This document shows positions 11,488 through 23,600 of a DNA stretch of 64,000 nt, piece by piece (position 1 is the stretch's first letter; every line of letters begins with the position of its first letter). The notes beneath the pieces were generated by a model, which saw only the letters and a list, made by a program, of their open reading frames with translations, did not search any database and was not told the DNA's origin. The translations under genes were made by a program, and so were the position numbers. Origin of the DNA: Chamaelirium japonicum (Eukaryota; Streptophyta; Magnoliopsida; Liliales; Melanthiaceae); NCBI GenBank assembly GCA_947650365.1, contig OX393551.1, forward strand, positions 93,346,697 to 93,410,696. Direction: 5' to 3'.

Positions 11488-12103
11488 TGTAGTCTATCTT
11501 CTTCTTTGTTGTTGCACTTGTAAACTTTTGATATGTAAAAGCTCATTCCTGTACTTGAATCTTTTTGATAATGAAGATATCTTTTTGGTTATTTGAAATT
11601 GAATGTCTCTGGTATTGAATTCTTTGAATGTTGAGTGCTGGAATGTTTGAATATACATACACTTTAAATGTAAGGGGCCAAGTCGCAACTTGATCATCCG
11701 AACTGGTTAAGTAACTTGAAAATTGGACTTGAATTCGTTTAACATTTGCATGTGAGGGGTTGAGTCGCAACTCATACACCCAACCTTGTTAGACGATATC
11801 GAAATCGATTGAAATTGAAGGTCAAAATTGAAGATCAGTTTAACATTTGTAAGTAAGGGGTAGTGTCGCAACACAAACTCCCAAACCTGTTAAACCGACC
11901 AGTGACTTGAAGGTTGCTTTGCATGACAACCCAAAATCGTTTTAACATTTGCCCGTAAGGGGTTGAGTCGCAACTCAAGCACCCAAACTTTGTTAAACGA
12001 CCTTGTAATTTGAATATAGATAATTTGAAACTGCTTCAGAACTTGAATTGAGAGCTGAGTATTTGAACATTGAAAGAGAACTTTATTCATCATGGAATTT
12101 ACA
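11488..12103. repeat. Convergent intergenic region of A with four GTCGCAAC repeats
   Basis: This separates the stop of the antisense gene from the end of pol. It contains four imperfect units about 85-105 bp apart (near 11668, 11753, 11852 and 11955). Each has GTAAGGGG or GTGAGGGG, then a GTTGAGTCGCAACTC-like imperfect hairpin, then CCCAAACxTGTTA. The same four-unit arrangement lies in B near 20182, 20268, 20365 and 20445. It may carry the 3' ends of both converging transcripts. TGTAAA-type and TAATGAAG sequences near 11520-11580 could serve as loose polyadenylation signals. Confidence 0.7.
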
Positions 12104-14631
12104 TCATGGATAGAACAATTTGAGATGCCTAGCATTCCAAGCCCGTGGCAGTCTTTCTCCTTCCGGTGAAATCAGCCGGTAAGACCCTTTACCTCCTACT
12201 GATTCCACAATGTAGGGTCCTTCCCAGTTGGGAGCTAGTTTCCCGCTGCTGTGCTCCTTTGTGTTGTAAAAAACTGCTCTGAGGACTAGACTGCCAATTG
12301 GAAACTGTCTTTTGTAAACCTTCTGATCGTAGGCTCGTTTGATCTTCTGTTGATATTTGGCCATTCGAAGGGATGCTTGATCCCATAGTTCTTCAGAAAA
12401 GTCCAAATCATCGATTCGAAGCTCTTCATTGATCCCTTCTTCAACTGCCCTGGTCTTCAGAGTATTTGATATGTTCTCTGTTGAGAGTACTGCTTCCGAT
12501 CCATATGTCAGCCGGAAGGGTGAGAACCCTATTGATCTTCTCGGAGTTGTGCGATATCCCCAAAGAACTTCAGGTAGGAGTTGTTCCCACAATCCTTTTT
12601 TGTCATTGAGTTTCTTCTTGAGTATACCAAGAATAGCTCTATTAGAGGCTTCAGCTTGACCATTGCATTGAGGATATCTTGGAGTTGAATAAAAGAGCTT
12701 GATTCCGTTGTTCAGGCAGAACTCCCGAAACTTGTCGGAGTCAAATTGAGCCCCATTGTCAGCAACAAGAACTTGAGGTGTGCCAAACCTTGAGAAGATG
12801 TTGTATCGAATGAATTTGATCACTTCATCATTGGTCTCTCGGAAGAGTGGCACAGCTTCGACCCATTTGGTGAAGTAATCTGTGGCGAGTAGTAGATACT
12901 TCTTCTTGCTCGGAGTTGGAGGAAAGGGACCCAAGAAGTCCAACCCCCATTGATGGAAAGGCCACGGACTTGACAGTTGGTGAAGCTCATTTGCAGGGAG
13001 GTGAATAGCCCGAGCGTGTCGTTGGTATGGCTCGCACCTTTGAACAACTTGGTGAGCATCCTTTGCCATTGTTGGCCAGTAGTAACCTTGTAGCTTCGTC
13101 TTTGCTTCAAGAGATCTTCCTCTTCCACAAGCTCCAGAGTGGATATCAATCAGGATTGTTTTTGCTTGTTCAGGACCAATGCACTTGAGCAACATCCCGT
13201 TGTGAGACTTGAAGTATAGATCTTCTCCTTGAATGATATAGCATGGGAGCTTTCTGTGAAGTCTTCGGGCTTGATTTGGATCTTCTAGCATTTTGTCATG
13301 TTTGAAGAAGTCAAAAATTGCCAGTCTCCAATCCCCAAGCTCATTTGTAGTGGTAAGGTTCAATATCAGTTGATCTCCACCCCCAGATCTCTTTGTAGTA
13401 GCAAGGATCTGTTGTTCGGGGGTGGTCTTGGGCACTTCTTGATAATCGATTTGTATTTGCCTCCCTCCGAGTGAGTCTCCAAGAACTGAGGCAGCATTGG
13501 CCAAGGCATCTGCTTCTTGATTCTCTGCTCTTGGGATTTGAACGAATTCAGTATTAGTAAAACATCGTCGAAGACGTCGTACTAAGGCCAAGTAGAGTTG
13601 CATTCTCTCTTCACGAGCTATGTATTCTCCATTGATTTGCCTTATGATCAGCTGGGAATCGCTGTAGACGATGATTCGATCTACCTCCAGGGATTCAGCC
13701 ATTTCAAGTCCGGAAATGAGTGCTTCGTATTCGGCTTCGTTGTTGGTGGCATTGAACCCGAGGAGAGTGGCCTTCTGGAGATGATCAAGCTCGGGGGATA
13801 CCAAGACTATCCCAGTTCCCGAACTGATCGCACTTGAAGCTCCATCAGTATAAAGCTTCCATGGAGGAGTTGTGGCAATAGCCTCAAGGCTTGGATCGGT
13901 TTTTATAACCGGATTGAGCGGAGGATCAGCTTCATCTTCGAGGCATATGTCGACATCCTCTTTCTAGGTTATAGGGTCTTCCACTGGAAAGTCAGCTAGA
14001 AAATCAGCAATTGCCTGACCCTTGATTGAAGTGCGAGGTTCGAATTGAATCCCTAGAGCACTCATTTCGATCACCCATTTGGTCATTCGACCCACTCGAC
14101 CAGCTTTGTCAACGATATCTTTGAGAGGGTGTTCTAAAATGACAGTGATCTGATGAGAGACAAAGTAGGGTTGGAGGCGATGTGATACAGTGAGCAAGGC
14201 CAAAATGACCCTCTCAGTTTTTGAGTAACGAGTTTCAGTCGGAAGAAGAGTATGGCTGATGTAGTAGACCGGATGCTCGATGCCTTCTCTCCTGCTGACT
14301 AAAACCGTACTGATTGCTTGATCGGTGACAGCGAGATAGAGTCCTAGATCTTCTTTTGGAAGTGGAGCGGTCAGAATAGGAGCTTGCACTAGATATTTCT
14401 TGATGTCTTGAAAAGCTTTTTCGCAAGTTGGACTCTATCCGGATGTATCCGCCTTTCGTAGCTTGTCGAAGAGTGGTTTGCACTTGTCGAAAGACTTCGA
14501 GATGAACCGATTGAGGGCAGCAAGTCTTTCAGTGAGACGTTGCACTTCCTTCCGATTGGTAGGTGATGGCATATCGAGGATGGCTCGAATTTGGTCGGGG
14601 TTGGCTTTAATGCCCCTCCTGGTTACAAGGT
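12104..14631 (-). pseudogene. Element A pol, C-terminal part: RT end, two RNase H domains, integrase
   Basis: From high to low coordinate the region shows the RT tail (PSPTNRKEVQRLTERLAALNR), a gypsy RNase H-like domain (LYLAVTDQAIS, PVYYISHTL), a second archaeal-type RNase H (NNEAEYEALISGLEMAE, VYSDSQLI, ADALANAAS), and an integrase with WGLDFLGPFPP, VADNGAQFDSDKF and QCNGQAEASNR, which carry the Asp, Asp, Glu catalytic triad. A GPYIVE motif closes the C-terminus. Two successive RNase H domains are characteristic of the Tat clade. The integrase and second RNase H form one long open stretch. The region as a whole is broken about two or three times, and B cuts it off at 14631. Confidence 0.88.
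14627..14631 (+). repeat. Target-site duplication of element B (left)
   Basis: AAGGT precedes the LTR of B and recurs at 27476-27480 after it. The flanks read continuously across the insertion when compared with the matching RT segment of B near 23121-23170, which shows that B landed inside A's reverse transcriptase. Confidence 0.93.
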
Positions 14632-15028
14632 TGTGGGGGAAAATCTTCATGCCGACCCGAAGACTTCGCCTCACCAGTCAATTGGAGTTGGAGTCGACGT
14701 CGAAGATCGTTGGTAGATCTGTTGATTGAAGTTGAAGCCTTTGATATGCAATCAGAGAGAGTGTTTGACACGAGAGGTGATCTCCGAGTTCAGCCGAAGC
14801 CTACGTCTCCGTGCTATAGGGAGCAACCCGAATTCACTAACACTTATGTCGAAGTGGTCTCGACAGGCCGAGTATCACTGGAAACACTCTGATCTCTTCA
14901 GAAGAGAGAAGAAGATCAAAGAGAGGTGGAAGATGGGAAGCTGAGAAATTCTAGAGCTCTGGATTCTGAAAACCAGATCTCAGAGTGGAAGTCAGAAATT
15001 TCGAATCCTTTTACATTCGAAGGCTCTG

Positions 15029-15038
15029 CTATTTATAG
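15029..15038 (-). promoter_or_regulatory. TATA-like site in the 3' LTR of B
   Basis: CTATAAATAG on the minus strand is placed as in the other three LTRs. It lies just downstream, in element orientation, of the 43-bp repeat block, so that block occupies the enhancer part of U3. Confidence 0.65.
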
Positions 15039-15137
15039 GATTTTCTGGTGGTAAATGGCGGTTTTTGCTGCAGCATCTGGGGATCCTCCAGGTAAAGCTA
15101 GCGGGCCCCGCTATCGTTTTCTGGGGGATTCCACAGG

Positions 15138-15561
15138 CTCTTGGTCCCACTAGACAGGGCCAGTGGGTCCCGCGGTGGTCCTCGTGGACCCACCAGGCAG
15201 GGCCGGTGGGTCCCGCGGTGGTCCTCGTGGGCCCACCAGGCAGGGCCGGTGGGTCCTGTGGTGGTCCTCGTGGGCCCACCAGGCAAGATTGGTGGGTCCC
15301 GTGGTGGTCCTCGTGGGCCCACCAGGCGAGGCCGGTGGGTCCCGTGGTGGTCCTCGTGGGCCCACCAGGCAGGGCCGGTGGGTCCCGCGGTGGTCCCGTG
15401 GGCCCACCAGGCAGGACTGGTGGGTCCCGTGGTGGTCCTCGTGGGCCCACCAGGTAGGCCAGTGGGTCCCGCGGTGGTCCTCGTGGGCCCACCAGGCAGG
15501 GCCGGTGGGTCCCGCGGTGGTCCTCGTGGGCCCACCAGGCAGGGCCGGTGGGTCCCGCGGT
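15138..15561. repeat. 43-bp GC-rich tandem repeats in the 3' LTR of B
   Basis: Starts of CTCGTGG at 15181 and 15224 give a period of 43 bp, with about nine to ten units. Most units contain GTGGGCCCAC, a perfect 10-bp palindrome that resembles sites bound by plant TCP factors (GTGGNCCC and TGGGCC). The block is open in several frames on both strands, giving Gly/Pro/Trp/Arg-rich apparent proteins that should not be called genes. Confidence 0.9.
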
Positions 15562-15595
15562 AGTTGGTAAACTTCTGCCAAAATTTGCACCCACA

Positions 15596-15612
15596 GTTAC
15601 CCCCTCCAAGTT
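15596..15612 (-). other. Polypurine tract of element B
   Basis: The minus strand reads AACTTGGAGGGGGTAAC beside the 3' LTR, identical to the tract in A. Confidence 0.8.
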
Positions 15613-15712
15613 AGCTAGAGTTTGTTCTGGCTGGCTTGGATTTGGTACAAAAAACAGAAACCCCCTGTCAAAAAAGGCACGAAGAAGCTTTGTCGAGTGT
15701 TAGTCTAAAAAA

Positions 15713-16776
15713 GACTGATCGGTCAATTTTGACCGATCGGTCAAGTTTGACCGATCGGTCAAGTTTGACCGAACGGTCAATTTTAACCGGTCAAGGATTG
15801 GGTGATCGGTCAAAAAATATGGTTTTTTGACCGATCTAGTGGAAAATTGACCGATCGGTTGATTTTGACCGATCGATCAAATTTTGACCGATCGGTCAGA
15901 TTTGACCGATCGGTTAATTTTGACCGAACGGTCAATTTCAACCGGTCAAGGATTGGGAGATCGGTCAAAAAACATGGTTTTTGACCGATCTAGTAGAAAA
16001 TCGACTGATCGGTTGATTTTGACCGATCGGTCAATTTTGACCGATCGGCTAAAATCAGCCGGTCAAGGTTTGGGTGATTGGCAAAAAACCTTAGTTTTTC
16101 GCCAGATTCAGTAAAAAATCGACTGATCGGTTGATTTTGACCGATCGGTCAAGTTTGACCGATCGGCTAAAATCAGCCGGTCAAGGTTTGGGTGATCGGC
16201 AAAAAACCTTGGTTTTTCGCCAGATCCAGTAGAAAATCGACCGATCGGTTGATTTTGACCGATCGGTCAAGTTTGACCGATCGGCTAAAATCAGCCGGTC
16301 AAGGTTTGGGTGATCGGCAAAAAACCTTGGTTTTTTGCCAGATCCAGTAGAAAATTGACCGATCGGTTGATTTTGACCGAACGGTCAAGTTTGACCGATT
16401 GGCTAAAATCAGCCGGTCAAGGTTTGGGTGATCGGCAAAAAACCTTGGTTTTTTGCCAGATCCAGTAGAAAATCGACCGATCGGTTGATTTTGACCGATC
16501 GGTCAAGTTTGACCGATCGGCTAAAATCAGCCGGTCAAGGTTTGGGTGATCGGCAAAAAACCTTAGTTTTTCGCCAGATCCAGTAAATCGACCGATCGGT
16601 TGATTTTGACCGATCGGTCAAGTTTGACCGATCGGCTAAAATCAGCCGGTCAAGGTTTGGGTGATCGGCAAAAAACCTTAGTTTTTCGCCAGATCCAGTA
16701 GAAAATCGACCGATCGGTTGATTTTGACCGATCGGTCAAGTTTGACCGATCGGCTAAAATCAGCCGGTCAAGGTTT
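15713..16776. repeat. About 118-bp palindrome-rich tandem array in element B
   Basis: There are about nine units equivalent to those at 7356-8343, with the same GACCGATCGGTC and TTGACCGATCGGTCAA palindromes. The linker is B's own, with AATCAGCCGGTCAAGGTTTG and a hairpin segment around AAAAACCTTGGTTTTT. Units are more alike within B than between A and B, which suggests homogenisation within each element. The array lies upstream of the antisense gene promoter. Confidence 0.9.
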
Positions 16777-17027
16777 GAGTCTTGAACCTGTACTTTTGAG
16801 GAAGCGGTATAGCTTGTTCTTCTTTGATCTTTGGCAGTCTTGAATATCGACGGAGTTTGATTTTTTCTGCTTTGAATCTTCGGTTTGCCTGAATGTGGCT
16901 CTGAACCGGCGGTCCGATTTACTCAGACCGGTGGTTCACTTGGACAATTGGTTTACGTAGACCGGTAGGTTTGACGCTTCGTTTGGCCCGACGGTTCACC
17001 TGATTTTGCGCTTGCTATGGATAGATG

Positions 17028-17115
17028 CCACGTGTACCTGCAAAAACACGCGATTTGATATGGAGAAGACACATGTCTTCTCGATTTGCGTACCGTTTTA
17101 CCCTGGGTATATAAG
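17028..17115 (+). promoter_or_regulatory. Promoter of the antisense gene in B: G-box and TATA box
   Basis: CCACGTGT (17028-17035) and TATATAAG (17108-17115) lie 185 and 105 bp before the ATG at 17220. The same arrangement is found in A. A conserved GCAAAAACACGCGATTTG stretch follows the G-box in both copies. Confidence 0.72.
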
Positions 17116-17219
17116 TCTTTCTCGCTGTCATTTTCGCCTCACGCTTTCAGAATTTTTTTTTCGAAGTCCAGACTATTTGCTTCCCATCTCTTGTTCTTCG
17201 TCTCCTTTCGATCGGTCAA

Positions 17220-19987
17220 ATGGCGTCTTTGGGCAGTTCGAAGAAGAGTGCAGTTCCATCCAAGAGAAAGGGGAAGGAAATTGTTGAGGAAACATCTGTC
17301 TCGAAGGGCCGTGGCAAAGGCAGGGCCGAATTGATTGAGCTTGGCCAACTGGGCAAGAGGCACCAAGGAGTGGGATTCGCTTCTGCACCGTCAAGGCCAC
17401 AGCAGATCCCCAAGGCAAAGTTTGTCCTCTGCCCGCAGCTACCTTTGGAGGCGGAGCCTGAGTTTGGGTACAACATTGGCAGTAAACTTACAGATGTGAA
17501 GAGGGAGAAGCTGCAGGAGTTGCTGGCATGTTTCACAGAGGGAAAGGCTCGACCAGCACTTCCGGGAGTTCTATCCGCTTTTGGCATTGATAGGCGGATA
17601 ATCTTTGTCTCGTGGGCAAGCAAGGAGCAAGTGATGGGAACCATCGTCACGATCGGCCAGCTCAACTGTGGACTGCGCCTTCCGCTGCCGCCTTTCGCCG
17701 CGAGGCTGCTGAACACTTCCTGTCTTTGTCCCGGGCAGGTTACCGGGAACTCCTGGAGGATCATCTACGCTTTCTGCCGTGTAGAGTCGGACTTCCAGAA
17801 GGAGCTCAGGGAATGTTACTCCAGCCTTCCTGAAGGTGAAGAAGCCCGAATCGAGCTGGGGTATTTCTTTTACCATTACCGATGGGCTTGGAGGAAGGAT
17901 AGCCCGTTATACTATTTGACAGGTGTCACTGCCCTTCGCCCGATTGCTGGCACCATCGGCTCCGACAAGCTCTACACTGACTGGCCGTTGTCGGTGTCTG
18001 GTGCTTGGACTCCTATGTCTGTTCCGGAGGTTCCCCGATACAAGGTGCATAAAGAGATCGACATGTACAGTGTAGGAGGAGCTCTCTCGTGGTCTTCGGA
18101 ACGAGTAGGGGCCCTGGACAACCTCTTTCTGGAGCTGACATGTGGGACTAGATTTTGGAAGCAATTTTCGAATTGCCCGGTTCGATACGGCAATGCCAAC
18201 CTCCTCCATCGATCGAAGCTTCGTTACGAAGATAATGAGGTCATCTACTCAGATTATGAGGAGGACCCTCAGTCAGGAAAGATTGTCAGAAAACTTCGTT
18301 TTGAGAAGAAGGCTTACAGAGCTAGGCGCAGCTTGCCCTCGGAGGAGAAATTGGTGATTCTGAAGGGACCAGCGAAAAAGAAAAGGAAAATCCCCATCAA
18401 GCAGGAGGAGGATGAGGAGAAAAAGAAGGAGGAAGATGAAGAAGAGGAGGTAGAGAGCGAGGAGGAAGGCGGAGATGAGGAGGATGAGGGCACAGGCAGC
18501 GACGGGGAAGAAGATGGAGAAGATGAGGATGATGAAGATAGGGGTGGTGAGGAAGAAATTCCTCCCACCCCCACTGATGGTGATCAAAGACATGGGGGTG
18601 GTGAGGAAGAAATTCCTCCCACCCCCACTGGTGGTGCTGATGAGGATTCGCAGCCGATCCTCATAGACGAGGCCAAGGCTCGCAAGATGGAGGGGGTCAT
18701 GGATGCCATGGGCGATGGCCCTAAAGTGATTCCTACTTATCACTTTGGGGAGCTGAAAAAGAACCCTCTGCGCTTCAAGATCAAGATATCGGGGAGTGGT
18801 GGGGTTGGAAGCAACCCTACACCCCTCGATCAGATACCTCCCGAGGTTCCCCGTCTCGAAGGGGCGACTACAAGTGGGGGTGTGGAGGTTGAACAACCCC
18901 CACCCCCTTCACGATCTCTGGCTGAGGAGGTAGCTGCCATGGTGGCAGGGCTCGATAATTCGAGCGGGCAAGAAGACGAAGGGGGAGCCTCACCTCCTCG
19001 AGATGTTCCCTCTCCTGCTCACTTGGAGAGAGGAAGCCGGGTGGGTGATGCTACTCCTCAACCCCTGCCAGAGCTAACCCCCAGCAAGGAGAAATCGACC
19101 CCCAAGGGTAAGAGCTCCGACCGTGGGAAGGGAAAAGCTCCTCAGGTCGAGGCTTCAGGTACATGCACTAACTTGCCTTGATTGCCTTGCCGTTGAAGCT
19201 TGAAAATATTCTAACACTTTGAACTGTTGCATGGATTGTAGGTACACCTGCTGGCCAGGCTCCGAAGATAAGGAGTTTGGGTGATGTTGACATCAACCAT
19301 CCTACTAGTGTGATCCGGAAGCTTTGCAATCTTCCGGAAGCTACTTTTGAAGAAGCCTTCGATCGGCTAGATGTAGTGGTATGTGTATCTTCTTGATCAA
19401 ATATTCGAGTTGTTTCTTCGGAATAATTCTAACTTTCTATTCATCTGCAGAGCTCAGCAGTTTTGAGAATCACAAGCTCTCTCTCTAGGAGGGCAGGAGA
19501 ACGGGAGGCCGCATCTGAGGTGTCCCATTTGACAGCAGAACTCAAGGCTGTAAGCGAGGAGAGAGATGGGCTGAGGGAGCTCCTGACTTCGAAGAAAAAC
19601 TCTCTCAAGGCCAAGATCGAGGATCTTCGCAAAGGGAAGCAGAAGATCAAGGGGTTGCAGGACCGTTGCGAGGCGCAGGGTCACGAACTTGAATCCTTGA
19701 AGAAAAGGCTCGGCAAGGTTGAGAACGTGTCCTGTGGTCGCACAGACGAGATCAAGGAGCTGAAAGAACGACTTGCTGCTCAACATGCTGCTTTTACTGC
19801 CAGGGAGGAGACTTCCAAGAAGGCATTGGAGCATGCACTGTCTGAATGCAAGAGTTACAAGGAAACGGCGGAGAAAGCGACAGAGGCACTCAGGGTACAT
19901 GTCAGCAGTGTCCGATCTTCTAAAGCTTCGGTTGCGAGCAAAGTCGTGGCGGATCTGAAGGAGAGAAGTCACGTGCTCAAAGCGTAG
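17220..19987 (+). CDS. Antisense passenger gene of element B, three predicted exons, reads open
   Basis: The predicted exons are 17220-19158, 19242-19378 and 19451-19987. The introns are 83 and 72 bp, begin GT, end AG, and each holds a TTCTAAC branch-like motif. The phases agree (phase 1, then phase 0), with no stop before TAG at 19985. Exon 1 encodes a basic start (SKRKGKEIVEE, KGRGKGRAELIEL), a globular core (LPPFAARLLNTSCLCPG, NSWRIIYAFCRVESDF, YFFYHYRWAWRKDSP, GAWTPMSVPEVPRYK), an acidic run near residues 390-450 and PPTPT repeats. Exon 3 encodes a heptad-rich coiled coil (about 178 residues). It is opposite and tail-to-tail with pol. The core recalls Transposase_28-like antisense proteins of plant gypsy elements. 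The function is unknown; nuclear location is only suggested by the basic segments. Confidence 0.8.
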
Positions 19988-20600
19988 CCAAGCCCTGATG
20001 TATTTCTACCTTTTTTCTGTTGTTTATACTTGTAAACTCTTGACATGTAGCAGCTCATCATTGTACTTGGCAAATTTTGATAATCAAAAGATCTTTTTGG
20101 TGTTTGAAAATTGAATCTCTTGAGTTGAATATCTTTAATATCATGTACTGGATAGCATTGGAATAGATACAATCTTTTGAATGTAAGGGGTCGAGTCGCA
20201 ACTCGATTACCCAAACTTATTGTAACTTGAAAATTGAACTTGAATTCATGTAACATTTGAATGTGAGGGGTTGAGTCGCAACTCAAGTACCCAAACCTGT
20301 TAGACGATATCGGAATTGATTGAAATTGAATATTGAAATTTGAAGGTCAGTTTAACATTTAGTAAGGGGTTGAGTCGCAACTCAACACCCAAACTTGTTA
20401 AAAGACTTGGTAACTTGAATATGGTCAGTTTAACATTTGCTAGTAAGGGGTTGAGTCGCAACTCTAACTCCCAAGCTTGTTAAAAGACCTGGTAACTTGA
20501 ATGTGGATAATTTGAAACTGCTTCAGAACTTGAATTGAAAAGTTGAACACTTGCAAATTTGAACATTTGAAAGAGATCTTTATTCATCATGGTATTTACA
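19988..20600. repeat. Convergent intergenic region of B with four GTCGCAAC repeats
   Basis: There are four units near 20182, 20268, 20365 and 20445, each with AGGGGTTGAGTCGCAACTC-like sequence, matching 11488-12103 in A. TTGATAATCAAAAGATC and TGTAAACTCTTG near 20030-20090 follow the antisense stop and could hold its 3' end. No gene is seen. Confidence 0.7.
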
Positions 20601-23600
20601 TCATGGATAGAACAACTTGAGATGTCTAGAATTCCAAGCTCGAGGCAATCTATCTCCTTCTGGTGAGATCAGTCTGTAAGACCCTTTGCCTCCTATTGAT
20701 TCAATGATATATGGACCTTCCCAGTTGGGAGCAAGCTTCCCACTGCTGTGTTCTTTGGTGTTGTAGAAAACTGCTCTGAGAACTAGACTGCCCACTGGGA
20801 ACTATCTCTTATGGACTTTCTCGTCATAGGCTCGTTTGATCTTCTGCTGATACTAGGCCACACGAAGGGAAGCTTGATCTCGTAGTTCTTCAGAGAAGTC
20901 TAGATCATTGATCCGAAGTTCTTCGTTGATTCCTTCTTCAACTGCTCTGGTCTTCCGAGTACTTGATATGTTTTCTGTTAGGAGTACTGCTTCCGATCCA
21001 TACGTTAGACGAAAGGGCGAGAATCCTGTAGATCTTCTAGGAGTTGTGCGATACCCCCAAAGGACTTCAGGTAGGACTTGTTCCCACAATCCTTTCTTAT
21101 CGTTGAGTTTCTTCTTGAGTATACCAAGAATAGCTCTGTTTGAGGCTTCAGCTTAACCATTGCATTGAGGATATCTTGGAGTTGAATAGAATAGCTTGAT
21201 ACCGTTGATCAGACAGAACTCTCGGAATTTGTCGGAGTCAAATTGAGCTCCATTGTCAGCAACAAGAACTTGAGGTGTACCGAACCGTGAGAAGATGTTG
21301 TGCCGAATGAATTTGATCACTTCGTCGTCAGTCTCTCGGAAGAGGGGCACAGCTTCAACCCATTTGGTGAAGTAATCTGTGGCTAGCAATAGGTACTTCT
21401 TCTTGCTTGGAGTTGGTGGGAAGGGACCCAAGAAGTCCAACCCCCACTGATGGAAAGGCCATGGACTTGATAGTTGGTGAAGCTCATCTGCAGGGAGATG
21501 GATAGCTCGAGCGTGTCGTTGGCATGGCTCGTATCTTTGAACAACTTGTCGAGCATCCTTTGCCATTGTAGGCCAGTAGTAACCTTGTAGCTTTGTCTTA
21601 GCTTCAAGAGATCTTCCTCCCGAATGATTCCCACAAGCTCCAGAGTGGATATCAATCAGGATTGCCTGTGCTTGCTCGGGACCAAGGCACTTGAGCAACA
21701 TTCCATTGTGAGATTTGAAATATAGATCTTCTCCTTGTAGAATGTAGCATGGGACCTTCCTTTGAAGTCTTCGAGATTGATTTGGATCTTCAGGTATTTC
21801 ACCATGTTTGAAGAAGTTGAAGATTGGTTGTCTCCAATCCTCAAGCTCACTTGTAGTAGTGAGGTTTGATCTCAGTTGATCTCCACCCCCAGATCCTTTT
21901 GTAGTAGCAAGGATCTGTTGATCGGGGATGGTCTTGGGCACTTCTTGATAATCAATTTGTATTTGCCTCCCTCCAAGCGAGTCTCCAAGGATGGAGGCAG
22001 CATTAGCTAAAGCATCTGCTCCACGATTCTCTGCTCTTGGAATTTGAACGAATTCAGTATTTGTGAAGCGTTGTTGAAGGCGTCGTACTAAGGCCAAATA
22101 GAGTTGCATTCTTTCTTCACGAGTTGTGTACTCTCCATTGATCTGCCTTATGATCAACTGGGAATCGCTGTATACAATGATTCGGTCTACCCCCAGGGAT
22201 TCCGCCATTTCGAGTCCAGAAATGAGTGCTTCGTATTCGGCTTCGTTGTTGGTGGCATTGAACCCGAGGAGAGTGGCCTTCTGTAGATGATCAAGTTCGG
22301 GGGATACTAAGACTATCCCAGTTCCCGAACCGATTGAACTTGATGCTCCATCAGTGTAAAGCTTCCATGGAGGAGTTGCAGTAGTAGCTTCGAGATTTGG
22401 ATCAATTTTTGTCTCAAGGTTGATCGGAGTATTGTCCTCATCTTCTAAGCGCATGTCTACATCTTCTTCCCAAGTGATGGGGTCTTCAACTGGAAAGTCA
22501 GCTAGAAAATCAGCAACAGCTTGACCTTTGATAGAAGTGCGAGATTCGAACTGAATCCCCAGAGCACTCATTTCGATCATCCACTTGGTCATTCGACCAG
22601 CTTTACCAGCTTTGTCAACGATATCTTTGAGCGGGTGTTCTGAAATGACAGTGATCTGGTGGGAGACGAAGTAAGGTTGCAGACGACGTGATGCAGTGAG
22701 TAAAGCCAGTATGACCTTCTCAGTTTTTGAATAGCGAGTCTCAGCTGGAGGAAGGGTGTGGCTAATGTAATAGACTGGATGTTCGATGCCACCTCTTCTA
22801 CTAACTAGGACTGCGCTGATTGCTTGATCGGTTACGGCGAGATAAAGCCACAAATCTTCTTTTGGAAGTGGAGCAGTCAGGATAGGAGCTTGCACCAGAT
22901 ATTTCTTGATGCTTTGAAATGCTTCTTCACAGATTAGACTCCAGCCGGAGGTATCCGCCTTTCGTAATTTGTCGAAGAGGGGTTTGCACTTGTCGGAAGA
23001 TTTTGAGATGAATCGATTGAGTGCTGCTAACCTTCCAGTGAAACATTTAACTTCTTTTCGATTAGTAGGTGAGGGCATATCGAGGATGGCTCGAATTTGA
23101 TCGGGATTGGCTTCAATACCCCTCCTGGTCACAAGATGACCCAGGAATTTGCCAGATTGAACTCCGAAAGCGCACTTGGCTGGATTGAGCTTCATACGAT
23201 ATTTTCGAAGAACTTGAAAGGTTTCCGCCAGATCAGAAAGATGCTTGCTTCGCATGGAGCTCTTGGTGAGGAGATCATCGACGTAGACTTCGACGTTGCG
23301 ACCGATCTGATCTTCGAACATTTTTGTGACTAACCTTTGATAGGTAGAACCAGCATTCTTGAGGCCGAATGGCATGACATTGTAGCAGTAGAGGCCTCGG
23401 CTAGTCACAAAACATGTCTTCTCTTGATCATCCGGATGAAGAGGAATTTGATTATATCCAGAATACCCATCTATGAAAGATAATAGCTCGTGGCCAGCTG
23501 TGGCATCGACGAGTCTATCGATCCTTGGCATGGGGAATGGGTCTTTGGGGCAAGCCTTGTTGAGATTGGTAAAGTCGATGCAGACTCTGACCTTCCCGTT

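Larger units (their letters stand above)
14632..15595 (-). repeat. 3' LTR of element B
   Basis: The LTR is 964 bp, with TG and CA ends, and matches the 923-bp LTR at 26553-27475. The length difference lies in a GC-rich tandem block. Sequence outside the block is close to A's LTR, so A and B are subfamilies of one family. B has expanded the GC-rich block from about three units to about nine or ten. Confidence 0.93.

Noticed and set aside
15065-15609. Long overlapping open frames of Gly/Pro/Arg/Trp on both strands (also at 26913-27583, 6998-7301 and 31330-31706)
   Set aside because: They are translations of the GC-rich tandem repeats in LTRs, open in several frames at once, with no family likeness.
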